Counted from the stretch's first letter, positions 43,423-53,118 are shown. The stretch is 64,000 bases of DNA from JAFNAG01 sp963721405 (GCA_963721405.1 CAVRJA010000009.1:124001-188000); one strand, 5' to 3'. A program made the numbers and translations. The notes: generated from the sequence alone by a model not told the origin.

Positions 43423-46359
43423 ATGCGCCGTGCCTTCCGCCTTGCCGGTTTACCCTGTCTGGTTCTGCTGGCTGCCGGGCTCCTGTTCGGTGTCGCCGCA
43501 CAGGCCCCGCAGACAGGTCCCGTCACTCAAACGAATTCCGAGACGTCCAAGAAAGTCCTCACGCTTGCCGATTACGGCAAGTGGAACCGCATCAGTTCCG
43601 CGGCGCTCTCGCCCGACGGCAAATGGACAACCTATACTTATCAGCCGAACACAGGCGATGCCACTCTGTTTGTGAAAGAGATGGACGGAGACAAGATGCA
43701 CACGGTTCCGCTGGGTTCGGCCGGAGGCGCAGGCGGCGGTCGCGGAGGCCCCGGTGGCGGAGGCGGCGCTGCGGGTGGCGGAGGAGCACAGTTTTCGGAT
43801 GATTCGCGGTGGATCGGCTACATCGTGAATCCTCCGGCCCCAGCCGCCCGCGGCGGGGCTCGCGGCGGTGCTCCGGGAGCGGTCCCGGGTGGAGCGCGCG
43901 GCGCCGCGCGCGGAGGAAGTGAAGCCGGGGCGGCGCCGGCTGCCAGGCCGGCGCGCCGGTTCGAGTTGCTCGAACTTGCGAGCGGCGTGCGCTACTCGGT
44001 GCCGAATCCCGCGACCTTCCGGTTTTCCAAAGGGTCGCGGTGGCTGGCGGTCCGGCTCAACCGCACTTCCAACGACACGGGCTCTGCCGGCGCCGACCTC
44101 ATCCTGCGGGACCTTTCGTCCGGCACCAACCGCAACATCGGAAATGTGAATCTCTACGATTTCGACGCCGCAGGAGCGCTGTTGGCTTATAACGTGGATA
44201 CTCAGGAAAAGATCGGCAACGGGATCTACCTCCTCAATCCGGCCACCGGCGAAACGCGCGTGCTGGCCGCAGCGGCTGCCGACTTCGACGCGCTCAGCTG
44301 GAGCGCTGAAGGGGCAAACCTCGCGGTGCTGCGGGGCGAAAAGAAGAAGGAGAACAGGCAGAAGGACAACGTGCTGCTTGCCTGGATCAACGCCGGCAGC
44401 AGCACGGCGCGCGCCATCGAGTTCGATCCGGCAAAAGCCGGGGGATTCCCGAAGGGAATGGTGCTTAGCGAGTTCTCCACGCCGCAGTGGACCAAAGACG
44501 GCGCCAGGATTTTTCTCGGGATCAAGGAACAGGAACCCGAACCGCCCGCCGGCAATGACCCCAAGGCGAACGTGGACGTTTGGCATTGGAAGGACGAACA
44601 GCTCCAGTCGGTCCAGATCATCCGGCTGCAGCAGGAAAGGCGTGCGACCTTGCCGGCTGCGTATGTGATTGATTCCGGCAAGTTCGTGCAGTTGGGCGAC
44701 AACGACATGCGCGGGGTCACGCCCGTGGCAAACGGCAAGTGGGGAATCGGCCGGAATGAAGCTCCCTATCGCGGCGAGTTCACGGAGGCATCAAAGGCGG
44801 ATTACTATCGCGTCAACATGGAGAGCGGGGAGCGGACCCTGATTTCCAAAGCGCTTACACGCACCATGGGGAGCGCGCCGGACGGGAAATGGTTCCTGTA
44901 TCTCAAGGACCAGCACGTGCACGCGTTCAACCTCGACACTGCCAGGGATGCCGTGATTGACGCCAGGACAGGGAAGAGCTTCGTCGATGAGGACGACGAC
45001 CACGCCGCCGAAAAGCCGCCCTATGGTCTGGCCGGCTGGACCAAGGACGGCATGGCTGTGCTCTTGAATCACAAGTACGACATCTGGCAGGTGGCGCTCG
45101 ATGGGAGCGCGGCGACAAACCTGACTCGGGGCAAAGGCGACGCAGAAGAGGTTCGGTTCCGGATCGTCCGGCTCGATGCCGGCGCACGCGGCGGCCGCGG
45201 CGGTGGCCGCGGCGGCGGAGGCGGTGAGGAAGAGGGGATCGACCTTTCGAAGCCGCAGTTGCTGTCGGCCTACGGCGAGTGGACCAAGAAGTCCGGTTAC
45301 TGGTCGCTCGTGTCCGGCCAGGAACCGAAACCGCTCATCTGGGCGGATGAACAGATCGGCGGCGCCGCAAAGGCGAAGGATTCCGAGCGAGTCATTTTCA
45401 CGCAACAGTCCTTCACCGAATTCCCCGACTATTGGGTGACCAACACGGGGTTCGAGGCGCCGCGCAGGCTGACCGACGCGAACCCGTTTCTGAAGGATTA
45501 CGCCTGGGGCTCACGCGTGCTTATCGACTACAAAAACTCGAAAGGGCAGCGCCTGCAGGGAACCCTCACGCTGCCGGCCGGCTACGAGAAGGGGAAGAAG
45601 TACCCGATGGTTGTCTACATCTATGAAAAGATGTCGAACACCCACCACACGTTTTCGATGCCCGTCTACGATGACCGGCCGCACATGTCGACCTACGCGA
45701 GCGACGGTTACCTCGTGCTGCAACCGGACATTGTGTATGAAATCGGCAAGCCGGGGTCTTCAGCGCTCGACTGCGTGACGGCGGCGGTGAAACGGGTGAT
45801 CGAACTGGGGTACGCCGATCCCGCACACATCGGGCTGCAGGGCCACAGCTGGGGAGGATACGAATCCTCCTTCATTGTCACCCAGACAAATATGTTTGCC
45901 GCAGTGGTCACGGGCGCCCCGCTGACCGACCTGCCGAGCATGTACAACATCCTCTACAAGCAGACCGGTACGGTGAATCAGGGAATCCTCGAAACGGGGC
46001 AGGGACGCTGGGGGCTCAATGTAAACCAGTGGACGGCGCACGACCTCGTCGAGAGCCAGTCACCCATCCATTTCGTAACCAAGATCACGACCCCGTTTCT
46101 GATCCTGCAGGGGACTGCCGATGGGGCGGTGGATTGGAACCAGGGCCTCGAATTTTACACCGCCGCGCGCCGCAATGGGAAAAAAGTGATCCTGCTGTCG
46201 TACCCCGACGAGCCGCACCACCTGGCGAAAGAAGAAAATCAGAAGGATTTCCAGGTGCGAATGAAGCAGTACTTCGATCACTACCTGAAAGGCGCGCCGG
46301 CGCCAAAATGGATGGAAGAAGGAGTGCCGCAAACACAAAAGGGAGGACCCGTCAAGTAG
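43423..46359 (+). CDS. Secreted S9-family peptidase with glycine-rich insertions
   Basis: A 978-residue paralogue of the peptidase at 16018. Signal peptide (LVLLAAGLLFGVAAQAPQ), a propeller beginning LTLADYGKWNRISSAALSPD, and an alpha/beta hydrolase with Ser809 in GLQGHSWGGYESS, Asp in LILQGTADGAVDWNQG and His in YPDEPHHLAKEE. Three low-complexity insertions interrupt the propeller: Gly/Ala-rich at about 100-130, Arg/Gly/Ala-rich at about 143-178, and RGGRGGGRGGGGGEEE near 590. These likely form disordered surface loops. GGAG stands 8 bases before the ATG. The paralogue at 16018 has a Pro/Ala insertion instead, so the core is conserved and the loops diverge. Confidence 0.9.
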   Translation: MRRAFRLAGLPCLVLLAAGLLFGVAAQAPQTGPVTQTNSETSKKVLTLADYGKWNRISSAALSPDGKWTTYTYQPNTGDATLFVKEMDGDKMHTVPLGSAGGAGGGRGGPGGGGGAAGGGGAQFSDDSRWIGYIVNPPAPAARGGARGGAPGAVPGGARGAARGGSEAGAAPAARPARRFELLELASGVRYSVPNPATFRFSKGSRWLAVRLNRTSNDTGSAGADLILRDLSSGTNRNIGNVNLYDFDAAGALLAYNVDTQEKIGNGIYLLNPATGETRVLAAAAADFDALSWSAEGANLAVLRGEKKKENRQKDNVLLAWINAGSSTARAIEFDPAKAGGFPKGMVLSEFSTPQWTKDGARIFLGIKEQEPEPPAGNDPKANVDVWHWKDEQLQSVQIIRLQQERRATLPAAYVIDSGKFVQLGDNDMRGVTPVANGKWGIGRNEAPYRGEFTEASKADYYRVNMESGERTLISKALTRTMGSAPDGKWFLYLKDQHVHAFNLDTARDAVIDARTGKSFVDEDDDHAAEKPPYGLAGWTKDGMAVLLNHKYDIWQVALDGSAATNLTRGKGDAEEVRFRIVRLDAGARGGRGGGRGGGGGEEEGIDLSKPQLLSAYGEWTKKSGYWSLVSGQEPKPLIWADEQIGGAAKAKDSERVIFTQQSFTEFPDYWVTNTGFEAPRRLTDANPFLKDYAWGSRVLIDYKNSKGQRLQGTLTLPAGYEKGKKYPMVVYIYEKMSNTHHTFSMPVYDDRPHMSTYASDGYLVLQPDIVYEIGKPGSSALDCVTAAVKRVIELGYADPAHIGLQGHSWGGYESSFIVTQTNMFAAVVTGAPLTDLPSMYNILYKQTGTVNQGILETGQGRWGLNVNQWTAHDLVESQSPIHFVTKITTPFLILQGTADGAVDWNQGLEFYTAARRNGKKVILLSYPDEPHHLAKEENQKDFQVRMKQYFDHYLKGAPAPKWMEEGVPQTQKGGPVK

Positions 46360-46435
46360 CGAAGGCAGCTGCAGTCGGGGACATCCCGGTATTGTCACGA
46401 AGCATCGCCCGGGCAGGTGAGGCTCGAACGATTCA

Positions 46436-46963
46436 GGTGCGGCTCTCTTAGGACAGAGGATTTATCGCACCATTACATGAGTTGGGATTGCAATCGGAAG
46501 AGCCCCACCCCAGAGAAATTTGTCATTTATCATTTGTCAATGGTCATTTGTCATTTGTTTGTGATTCAGACAGTAACGAGCCCCGACAGGGGCGGAACAG
46601 GAAAGCCCAGGGCGTGAGCCCTGGAATCAAAGGCAACCTGGAGACGAGCCCTGTAAGGGCGAAGCAGCCTGTGCCGCCCTTACAGGGCTGGTCCTTTGCT
46701 TCTCGCCAGTACCCAGGGCTTGCGCCCTGGGCCTTCCTGCTGGACCCTTTCAGGGTCCAATGGACTCCTTCATAAGTGCCTTTTGTCGCAGTGTCTGAAT
46801 CACAGTGTCATTTGTCCGTTATGAGCCTTTGGCCCGTGAAAACGACAATTGATAATTGATAAATCTTCGCGCACGGCCCGCTTATGAAACCGGCGTGGCC
46901 ATGAGTGGTCAAGCAATGGCACTTGTATGAACTGCAGGTTCGCATATATCTGTGTATTTGCCT
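46436..46963. repeat. Composite intergenic element, copy B, with nested palindromic repeat
   Basis: The left block 46436-46511 and right block 46848-46963 match copy A at 13137-13420. Heptamers TTTGTCA, TTTATCA and similar run at 46519-46553. The middle is filled by a second repeat: outer arms 46598-46624 and 46713-46739 (GGAAAGCCCAGGGCGTGAGC core) and an inner perfect 14-bp stem (AGCCCTGTAAGGGC at 46647-46660 with 46676-46689). The segment GTCCGTTATGAGCCTTTGGC at about 46815 is the reverse complement of the core of copy A. It fills the 665-bp gap after the S9 peptidase; no gene was seen. Confidence 0.8.
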
Positions 46964-47024
46964 GACTGTCGAGGTGCGTTGATAGCGGCCGTGCCGCTCC
47001 GTGCGACTATGGCGAAACAGCAGG

Positions 47025-47411
47025 TCATGCGATGTCCAGATCTGTCTGCGAGAAATCCTGGCCGATGAACAGAAGCGGTTGCCCGGCAAGCTTCGCGACG
47101 GCGTACGTCATGCAGTCTCCCAGGTTGAGGGCAGCGGGGTGTTGTCCTTTGCCGAAATTGCCATAAGCTTCGACCGCTTCGCGCCAGTGCTCCTCACCAA
47201 AAGGCACCGTCACGATCGTGAATTCGCTCAGGAATCTCCCCAGAACGCCGGATGGATCGCGCCCGAGGCGGGCGCGCAGGACAACGCCCGTTTCCGCCAG
47301 CGTCGGAGCGCCGATGCCAATGGTCTCGGCGCCGGCCAGCTTGTGGAAAATCAGCTCGAATCCAGGCTCTTTCAAAAGCAGGGCGATTACAGCGGAAGTG
47401 TCGAGGATCAT
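47025..47411 (-). CDS. vapC: VapC-type PIN-domain toxin
   Basis: A 128-residue PIN protein. The acidic residues are Asp in MILDTSAVIALL, Glu in APTLAETGVVLRARL, and Asp in LNLGDCMTYAVAKL, with a further Asp in LLFIGQDFSQTD. It belongs to the compact VapC group paired with PSK/Rv0623-like antitoxins. The start overlaps the antitoxin stop by 4 bp. Its expected action is RNA cleavage when freed from VapB. Confidence 0.92.
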   Translation of the reverse strand: MILDTSAVIALLLKEPGFELIFHKLAGAETIGIGAPTLAETGVVLRARLGRDPSGVLGRFLSEFTIVTVPFGEEHWREAVEAYGNFGKGQHPAALNLGDCMTYAVAKLAGQPLLFIGQDFSQTDLDIA

Positions 47412-47680
47412 ACCCCCTTCTCACCATAGCCGAGGATTCGATCCTCCTCCTCCCGGCTAAGCCGCTTGCCAAATATCTTTCTTGGTATTGCCGGCCAGAT
47501 CTCTCTTTCGAGGAACTTAAGCAGTTCGGCCTCCCGGTTGCGGCGCACTATGTGATAGGAGAGGCGCTCGCGCCGTTCCCTCAGAGCCTTACGGATGGCT
47601 TCGGTTTTGGTCTCGCCGGTCATGTCGGCCAATTCGCGTGCGAGGCGTTCGACCTCTTTGTTCTTAATGTTAAGCGGCAT
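47408..47680 (-). CDS. vapB: VapB-type antitoxin (PSK/Rv0623-like)
   Basis: A 90-residue protein whose start MPLNIKNKEVERLARELADM and TGETKTEAIRKALRER are typical of the PSK antitoxin family, with a ribbon-helix-helix domain. The C-terminal half contains FLEREIWPAIPRKIFGKRL, the toxin-binding region. It overlaps the toxin by ATGA. There is no ribosome-binding site, because the promoter (47687-47715) ends almost at the start codon. Confidence 0.9.
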   Translation of the reverse strand: MPLNIKNKEVERLARELADMTGETKTEAIRKALRERRERLSYHIVRRNREAELLKFLEREIWPAIPRKIFGKRLSREEEDRILGYGEKGV

Positions 47681-47686
47681 GTCAAC

Positions 47687-47715
47687 ATGATATGTGTATT
47701 GGTGTAATTTGTCAA
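47687..47715 (-). promoter_or_regulatory. Sigma70-type promoter for the vapBC operon, leaderless layout
   Basis: On the minus strand TTGACA (47710-47715), 17 bp, TATCAT (47687-47692). The expected transcription start, about seven bases downstream, coincides with the A of the vapB ATG at 47680, so the message should be leaderless. The rest of the 364-bp gap to 48044 holds one half copy of the CGCGAAG repeat at 47943-47967 and no gene. Confidence 0.65.
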
Positions 47716-48044
47716 TCTAGGTGTAATATTCTGTGACGATACGCAGACCCGGACCCACGGCGATCGGGAATCGGGTGCGGCTCACTTAGCCGGATCAAAA
47801 AACTGAGACGTAAATACCTCGAAGGCCACTAAGAGCCCGCATCCCACCTCTGCGCGTCTTGCGCAGGGCCGGAGGCCGCCCCTGCGGAACTGGTACGGCA
47901 ACCCGACGGCGCAATGCCATGCCTGCCAAAGAGCTTTGCCTTGAGGTCTTCGCGGTCTTTGCGGTTCAATTCTTTTTCCGGGCTGAACAGTGACGAGGGC
48001 GGGCCCGGCCCGGATTCGAAAGCACGCCCCTTTTCACACGCCGG

Positions 48045-50702
48045 CTACCTCGCGGTGGAAAACAGGATTGCGGCCAGCAGCAGGCGGTCGAGGCCCCTCC
48101 AGTAGGCGCGCCACGTCGGGTCGTTCGCGAACAGCACGACGTGACCGTCGCCCAGCGGCACATCCACCAGGTAGGCGCTCTGCTTGAGCGCCGCCTCGGT
48201 GTCTTCCCATACGTGCCCCATGATCCGCGATTTTTCCGGAAACGTGACCACGTTCGCCCCGGCGCGCGACAGGGACAGGAATGATTCCCCGCGCATTTGC
48301 ACCGCAATCTGCGGCGCCTGGGCGACGCCCAGATAATAGTCGGTATTGACGGTCCCTTTAAATATGGCCCCGGGCAGGCTGGTGATCGGCTTTCTTGCAT
48401 CCTGCTTGCCCGCCGCCAAGTCGGGCGCGTCGGCGATTAACCGGACGTCAGTCAACTCCACACCCTTCCGGGCGGTGAACGCGGCGCCGCCCTGAATCCC
48501 GATAAATGTGCCGCCGTCGCGGATCCACTGCCGGAGTTTGGCGACGCCGGCTTCGCCGAGGATTTCCTGGTATCGCGCAGATGGGCCATCCGGGAAGATG
48601 ATCACATTGTAGCGGCTTAAGTCCGCGGATGGGAAACTGTCGCCGCGCAATGCGGTGAACTCCAGATCAAAACGCTGGTCGAGCAGCGCGTAGACCGATC
48701 CATACGCCGTGGCCCGGGTTGGTTCATCCGTCAGCACCATGATTTTGGGTTTTTTCAGGTTGTGCACGAAAGACGACCCGAATGAAATCCCCTTTTCGGC
48801 CCAGCCGGAATTCACCGACACGACTTCAACGCCATACTCTCGTGCCAGCGTGCCAATCCGCGCATGGAGACTGTCGGGATTGCGGCCGCTCCGAACCAGC
48901 AGGGTTCCGGGCTGAAACTCCCTTCCGCCGTTAGCGAATCCTTTCAGCATCAGGGCGACGTTGTAACCCTCCTGCAAGAGCTTGCCGCACAGCTTCGCCC
49001 CCGCATCGGTGGAGAAGGAAAAAAGATAGGCCTGTGAGGCTTTGCCACCGATAATCCCGCCGGATGGCCTGGGCGGCTCGGTGACAAGCGCCTCCGGAGG
49101 CATGCTGGTTGCATCTTCGGAGAACGCGGCGTCGACGAGCCCAAAGGTAACCGGCAACGCCCATGCGGTGATGTCGTAAAACCAGAGCGGCTCTTTCGGC
49201 ACGCTCGTGCCCAGCTTCCTGTTTCGCTCCATTGTCGCACGGACTTCCTGGAGGAACTTGTCCTCGAGCTTCGGATCCGGTTCAAACAACGCCTTCAGAA
49301 GGCGCTTTTGCGGCTGCTTGAGAGGGATGACATAAGTGCCGGCAGGGAACGTCCGCGGCTTGGAATCTCGATCGAAATAGGTCTGGGACCGCTGCACGGA
49401 TACAGGTGCGGCGGCCCGGTAAACCTCGATGTTGTGCCGCAGGCAGAGCTCCACGAGGCTCTGTGTCCGCCCCGGATCCGCTCCGGGGGGAAGGATGTAC
49501 TGCCGGACCGGTTCTTTGTCCACTTCCTCCATGCCGGTTCTGCGGAAGTCGTAATAGTACTTGAGGAATCCCTCATGGTTGTCGGCGAGCACCTCCAGCG
49601 AGGACAGGTCCGCGATGAAGTGGGCGTGGACCGACTCGCGCAGGGTCGCGATCGTTCCGTCTGTCCGTTCATAGGCGAAGCCCTTTCCGCCGCCGCCGTT
49701 GGTTTCGTAGGTCATCCCGATGGCGCCGCTGAAGGAAGGGTAGGCGTCCCAGTAACCGGGATAATAAATGTCGTACCTCTCGTCCTTGACGTAAGTCCAT
49801 CCGTACTGGTCGAAGTAGCGGGCGTTGCTCTTTCCGATCTCGGTGGCCCACTTCAAGATTTCCTGCGGGTAGTTGAGGTTGACCGGCGAGCAGAATGGCG
49901 CGAAGAAATATTCTTCCGGCTCGCCGTGGTTGTCGACCCAGAGCTGCGGATTCCATTGATAGAGGGCTCTGGAAGCCGCCTGGGTCTCGAGTTGCGACAG
50001 GGCGAATGCATCCCGGTTGACGTCGATCAGGTAATGATTGCCGTCTGTTGAGATGAACCATTCGTCGGCATGCTCGGCAGCCTGCGGATCCGGATTCCCC
50101 TTCCTCCGTGTCGTCACCGCCTTGGCCCACGTCGCGAACCACTGGTGACTGTCGGGGCTCAGACAGGGGTTTATGATGACTATGACGTTGTCCATGATCT
50201 TCCGAGTCAGGGGATCGTTCCCCGCGGCCAGCTGGTAGGCGAGCTGCATTGAGCACTCGAATGCACTGGTCTCGTTGCCGTCGGTGCCGAAGTTGATCCA
50301 TCCGATCGGCGGCGTCTCCCTGGCGATCCGGGCAGCTTCGGCCGGCGAGGTTTTGCGCGGGTCGCGCAGCCGGGCGATCGTCGCACGGATCTGTTCGAGC
50401 TTCGCCATGTTTTGCGGGGAACCGAGGGCCAGCAGAAACATCTTGCGGCCTTCGTAGGTTATCCCGTATTCAAACATCTTCACCCGATTGCTAGACTCAT
50501 CCAGTTTGCGCATGTATTCGACCATTTGGGCATGGTCGGTCAGGTAAGTTCCGATCTCATAGCCGAGGACCGATTCAGGAGTGGGAATGGCTGCGTCGTA
50601 GACGCCATTCTTGAGCCACTCATATTTCTGGGCGCTCAGCGGGTTCAGGCAAAAAGCGAGCAACAGGCCGGCAAGCATGATTACTTTTTTCATATTCCTC
50701 AT
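48045..50702 (-). CDS. Secreted M14-type (carboxypeptidase-like) protein
   Basis: An 885-residue protein with signal peptide (VIMLAGLLLAFCLNPLSAQ). An M14 zinc-carboxypeptidase-like domain spans about 45-400, with EYGITYEGRKMFLLALGSP, WINFGTDGNETSAFECS, YLIDVNRDAFALSQLE and WVDNHGEPEEYFFAPF. The expected first zinc ligand, His of HGNE, is Asp here (DGNE); the Glu and the later His (DNHGE) remain. The C-terminal part (about 630-885) includes a segment resembling a class I amidotransferase-like fold (YNVIIFPDGPSARYQ, GGTFIGIQGGAAF). It may be an atypical metallopeptidase or have lost activity. The start is at 50702 or at the ATG three codons later. Confidence 0.85.
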   Translation of the reverse strand: MRNMKKVIMLAGLLLAFCLNPLSAQKYEWLKNGVYDAAIPTPESVLGYEIGTYLTDHAQMVEYMRKLDESSNRVKMFEYGITYEGRKMFLLALGSPQNMAKLEQIRATIARLRDPRKTSPAEAARIARETPPIGWINFGTDGNETSAFECSMQLAYQLAAGNDPLTRKIMDNVIVIINPCLSPDSHQWFATWAKAVTTRRKGNPDPQAAEHADEWFISTDGNHYLIDVNRDAFALSQLETQAASRALYQWNPQLWVDNHGEPEEYFFAPFCSPVNLNYPQEILKWATEIGKSNARYFDQYGWTYVKDERYDIYYPGYWDAYPSFSGAIGMTYETNGGGGKGFAYERTDGTIATLRESVHAHFIADLSSLEVLADNHEGFLKYYYDFRRTGMEEVDKEPVRQYILPPGADPGRTQSLVELCLRHNIEVYRAAAPVSVQRSQTYFDRDSKPRTFPAGTYVIPLKQPQKRLLKALFEPDPKLEDKFLQEVRATMERNRKLGTSVPKEPLWFYDITAWALPVTFGLVDAAFSEDATSMPPEALVTEPPRPSGGIIGGKASQAYLFSFSTDAGAKLCGKLLQEGYNVALMLKGFANGGREFQPGTLLVRSGRNPDSLHARIGTLAREYGVEVVSVNSGWAEKGISFGSSFVHNLKKPKIMVLTDEPTRATAYGSVYALLDQRFDLEFTALRGDSFPSADLSRYNVIIFPDGPSARYQEILGEAGVAKLRQWIRDGGTFIGIQGGAAFTARKGVELTDVRLIADAPDLAAGKQDARKPITSLPGAIFKGTVNTDYYLGVAQAPQIAVQMRGESFLSLSRAGANVVTFPEKSRIMGHVWEDTEAALKQSAYLVDVPLGDGHVVLFANDPTWRAYWRGLDRLLLAAILFSTAR

Positions 50703-50931
50703 ATGCCTCGCTTATTGTCGGGGTCGGACCGACGGATGAGCCGTAGATCAAACAGTTGAACATCATGAACGGCCCGAATATAGGCCTTATGCTCGATTTT
50801 TGGCAGTGTTTTTTCATTCTAAGGAATTTCCGGTCCGGCAAGGCGGCGGCGCTAATCGGTTCGGAGCTCACGCCGCGTAAATCCCAAATTGACGGCGTTG
50901 CCGCCGGTCGGGCTAAGCCGTTCCGGGCCAC

Positions 50932-52764
50932 TTATCGCACCTTCACCAGCTTGCTTCCGACGCGATCGCCCTGGATATCATAGATGACGATTTTGAGAAT
51001 CTGGCCGGGCGCCTTGAGTGGGATGGGAATTGAAACCTGGATGCCTGTCTTCAGGAATTGCTGGTAAGTATCCTCCAGCAGGCGAAGGTCCAGGTTCCTC
51101 CACTCCTCGCCAAGGTAATTCCCCTTGCCGTCGGCATAATAGATGGCAATTCGCAGCCTGTCGGCGTGGCGGCCGTTGACACCCCTGAAGGCGAGCACTG
51201 TCGCGTCTATCTGCAGGTTCACGGCGACCTGTCCCTGTCCGCCCACCATGATCGACTTGGCGGTGTCGATCTTGAACGGGATATCCCCGATCTCGGCCTC
51301 GTAGCCCCCCGCGGATGTGATGCGGCTGTAGGTGAGATATTCCTGCATGTCGGACGGTCTAAAGCTGTCGCGCGCAAAGTATCCCTGACGGAAGTAAACT
51401 TTCAACCCCGGCCGGTTCACTTTGACGTCGATCTGACGATATGCCCCGTTCCAATTCTCGTCCTTGGGATAATAGCCGAGCAGGTATAGGACTCGTGAAG
51501 ACTCGTTGACGGCCTTCAAAGCGGGAGCAAGATACCCGTAAATCGACGTGCGGCCCCCCGTGAGCTGCGAAATGGTCCTCAGGCTGGCAAGCCCGTTGGA
51601 ACGTCCCGGATTCGACAGGGGAGTATTTGCCAGGTTCACCGGCCCTCTGCTGATGCCCATGTCCATTCGAATGCCGCCGGTCTGGAACGTGTCGATGACG
51701 ACCCGGGCGTTATTCGCGACTCTCGAAATCGTTTCGTCGTTGTCCACGTTGCCGAAGGGGAAAAACAATCCCTCCTCTGTGAAGAACAGCAGGTGTTTTT
51801 CCCCTTCCAGGAAGCGCAGATATTCGATGCAGGTGAAGATGTTCTTCATGTCCTGCGTGGAGCCTGCGTTCAATACGGCCCACTCATTCAGCGGAATCAT
51901 GCCGGTAGCCATATCCATGGCCGCGATCTCGTTGACGGTTGCCGCGATGGATTCCCCCGGATCCGCGACGGTATCGGCCATCTGCTTGGCCAACTGGTGC
52001 GTGAGGATCTGGCCGGCTTTGGCTCGATCCCTCTTTCCTTGGGCGGTTTCGGCGAGATCCGCCGGCACCTGGCGGCTCGCGAGCGCATCGGAACCTGCAA
52101 AGATCCTGTCGATGCTGTTCTGGAGCGAACCGGGGATCCCCCGGCTTCCATAGATCGCCGAGAGCCCCGTCGAACGCGACTCGAGCTGGGACTCGATGGC
52201 CTCGTAGAAGCTCCTGTACCGTTCTATCACACGTGCGACCTGCTGATGATCGGTGGTAAACGCGGTCGCACGGTTGTAGGCGAACACGGCCACGCGATCC
52301 TTCGGCAACAGGTCTTCGCGAACCCATCGTACCAGGCTTTCGATGTTTTTGAACCGGTGGTGACGGCCGCGTCCCATCAGGATCAGGAAAGTCCGCGCTG
52401 CCTGCGGCACAAGCCCGGCAGGCGGCGGCTGTTGTGAGACTGAGCCTTGAGCCGGCTCTGCCGCAGTCTCCCGAAAGTTCTGTATGACGAAGTGCCGGAT
52501 TTCCTGTTCGCGTCCGTCCTCAAATAGGCGAAATTCTTCTTTCCTGAGATCGGTCACGGGGCGATCGAGCTTATCGGTAACGACCACGTCTACCGGGACC
52601 AGGCGCACCCGGACCTGGATCGTCCCGGCCTGGACTGCCCGCTGGTTCTGAGCTTTCGGCTGTACTTGTCCCGAAAGCTGAACCGGAGTTCCGGGATTGA
52701 ACACGACCGCGAAAAGGACGCCAAGTCCGGCGATCGTGATCGTGCCCGTCTTTATTCGGCACAT
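50932..52764 (-). CDS. Exported VWFA-domain protein (acidobacterial type)
   Basis: A 610-residue protein with signal-like N-terminus (TITIAGLGVLFAVVFNPG). It opens with the family signature VRLVPVDVVVTDKLDRPVTD and FRLFEDGREQEIRHF, followed by a VWFA-type domain (ARTFLILMGRGRHHRFKNIE, DLLPKDRVAVFAYN) and C-terminal beta regions. It resembles the VWFA-related Acidobacterial domain family (TIGR03436). The metal-site strand, usually DDL or D-S-S in relatives, reads LMGRGRH here, so metal binding is doubtful. Function is unknown; roles in envelope or protein complexes are proposed for relatives. GAGGG lies 9 bases before the ATG. Confidence 0.85.
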   Translation of the reverse strand: MCRIKTGTITIAGLGVLFAVVFNPGTPVQLSGQVQPKAQNQRAVQAGTIQVRVRLVPVDVVVTDKLDRPVTDLRKEEFRLFEDGREQEIRHFVIQNFRETAAEPAQGSVSQQPPPAGLVPQAARTFLILMGRGRHHRFKNIESLVRWVREDLLPKDRVAVFAYNRATAFTTDHQQVARVIERYRSFYEAIESQLESRSTGLSAIYGSRGIPGSLQNSIDRIFAGSDALASRQVPADLAETAQGKRDRAKAGQILTHQLAKQMADTVADPGESIAATVNEIAAMDMATGMIPLNEWAVLNAGSTQDMKNIFTCIEYLRFLEGEKHLLFFTEEGLFFPFGNVDNDETISRVANNARVVIDTFQTGGIRMDMGISRGPVNLANTPLSNPGRSNGLASLRTISQLTGGRTSIYGYLAPALKAVNESSRVLYLLGYYPKDENWNGAYRQIDVKVNRPGLKVYFRQGYFARDSFRPSDMQEYLTYSRITSAGGYEAEIGDIPFKIDTAKSIMVGGQGQVAVNLQIDATVLAFRGVNGRHADRLRIAIYYADGKGNYLGEEWRNLDLRLLEDTYQQFLKTGIQVSIPIPLKAPGQILKIVIYDIQGDRVGSKLVKVR

Positions 52765-52990
52765 ATGCCCGGTCCCTCTACTTGCACTCCCGTTGCCAAG
52801 ACTGCTGTACCGCTCGGCAGAGAATCATCGGACACAATCCGATCGCCCGTCCGGTCCACACTGGAAGAGATCAGGCGCGAACTTCGCAGTCGATTCCTGG
52901 AAGTTTTTCCAGACGCGAGTCTTGCCATCGTTTGCCGTTCACGGCGAGCAGTATAACATCTCCCGGCCTTGCTGAACTTAGGCCCTGTCG

Positions 52991-53118
52991 CAGAATAACG
53001 GGTCTGCCTGGGCGGGAGCGCCCGGCGTCGCAGCCCCAAAGGCGCGCCGTCTTCATGGCTCGCAGTTTGCGCCCGCCGTGCGCGCCGCGACCGGAAGCAT
53101 AGTGGGCCTGTTATTCTG
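52991..53118. repeat. Intergenic element ended by CAGAATAAC inverted repeats
   Basis: CAGAATAAC at 52991-52999 and GTTATTCTG at 53110-53118 are perfect 9-bp ends of a GC-rich 128-bp segment in the 867-bp gap before mtgA. It abuts the composite repeat starting at 53136. No ORF of note lies inside. Confidence 0.5.
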
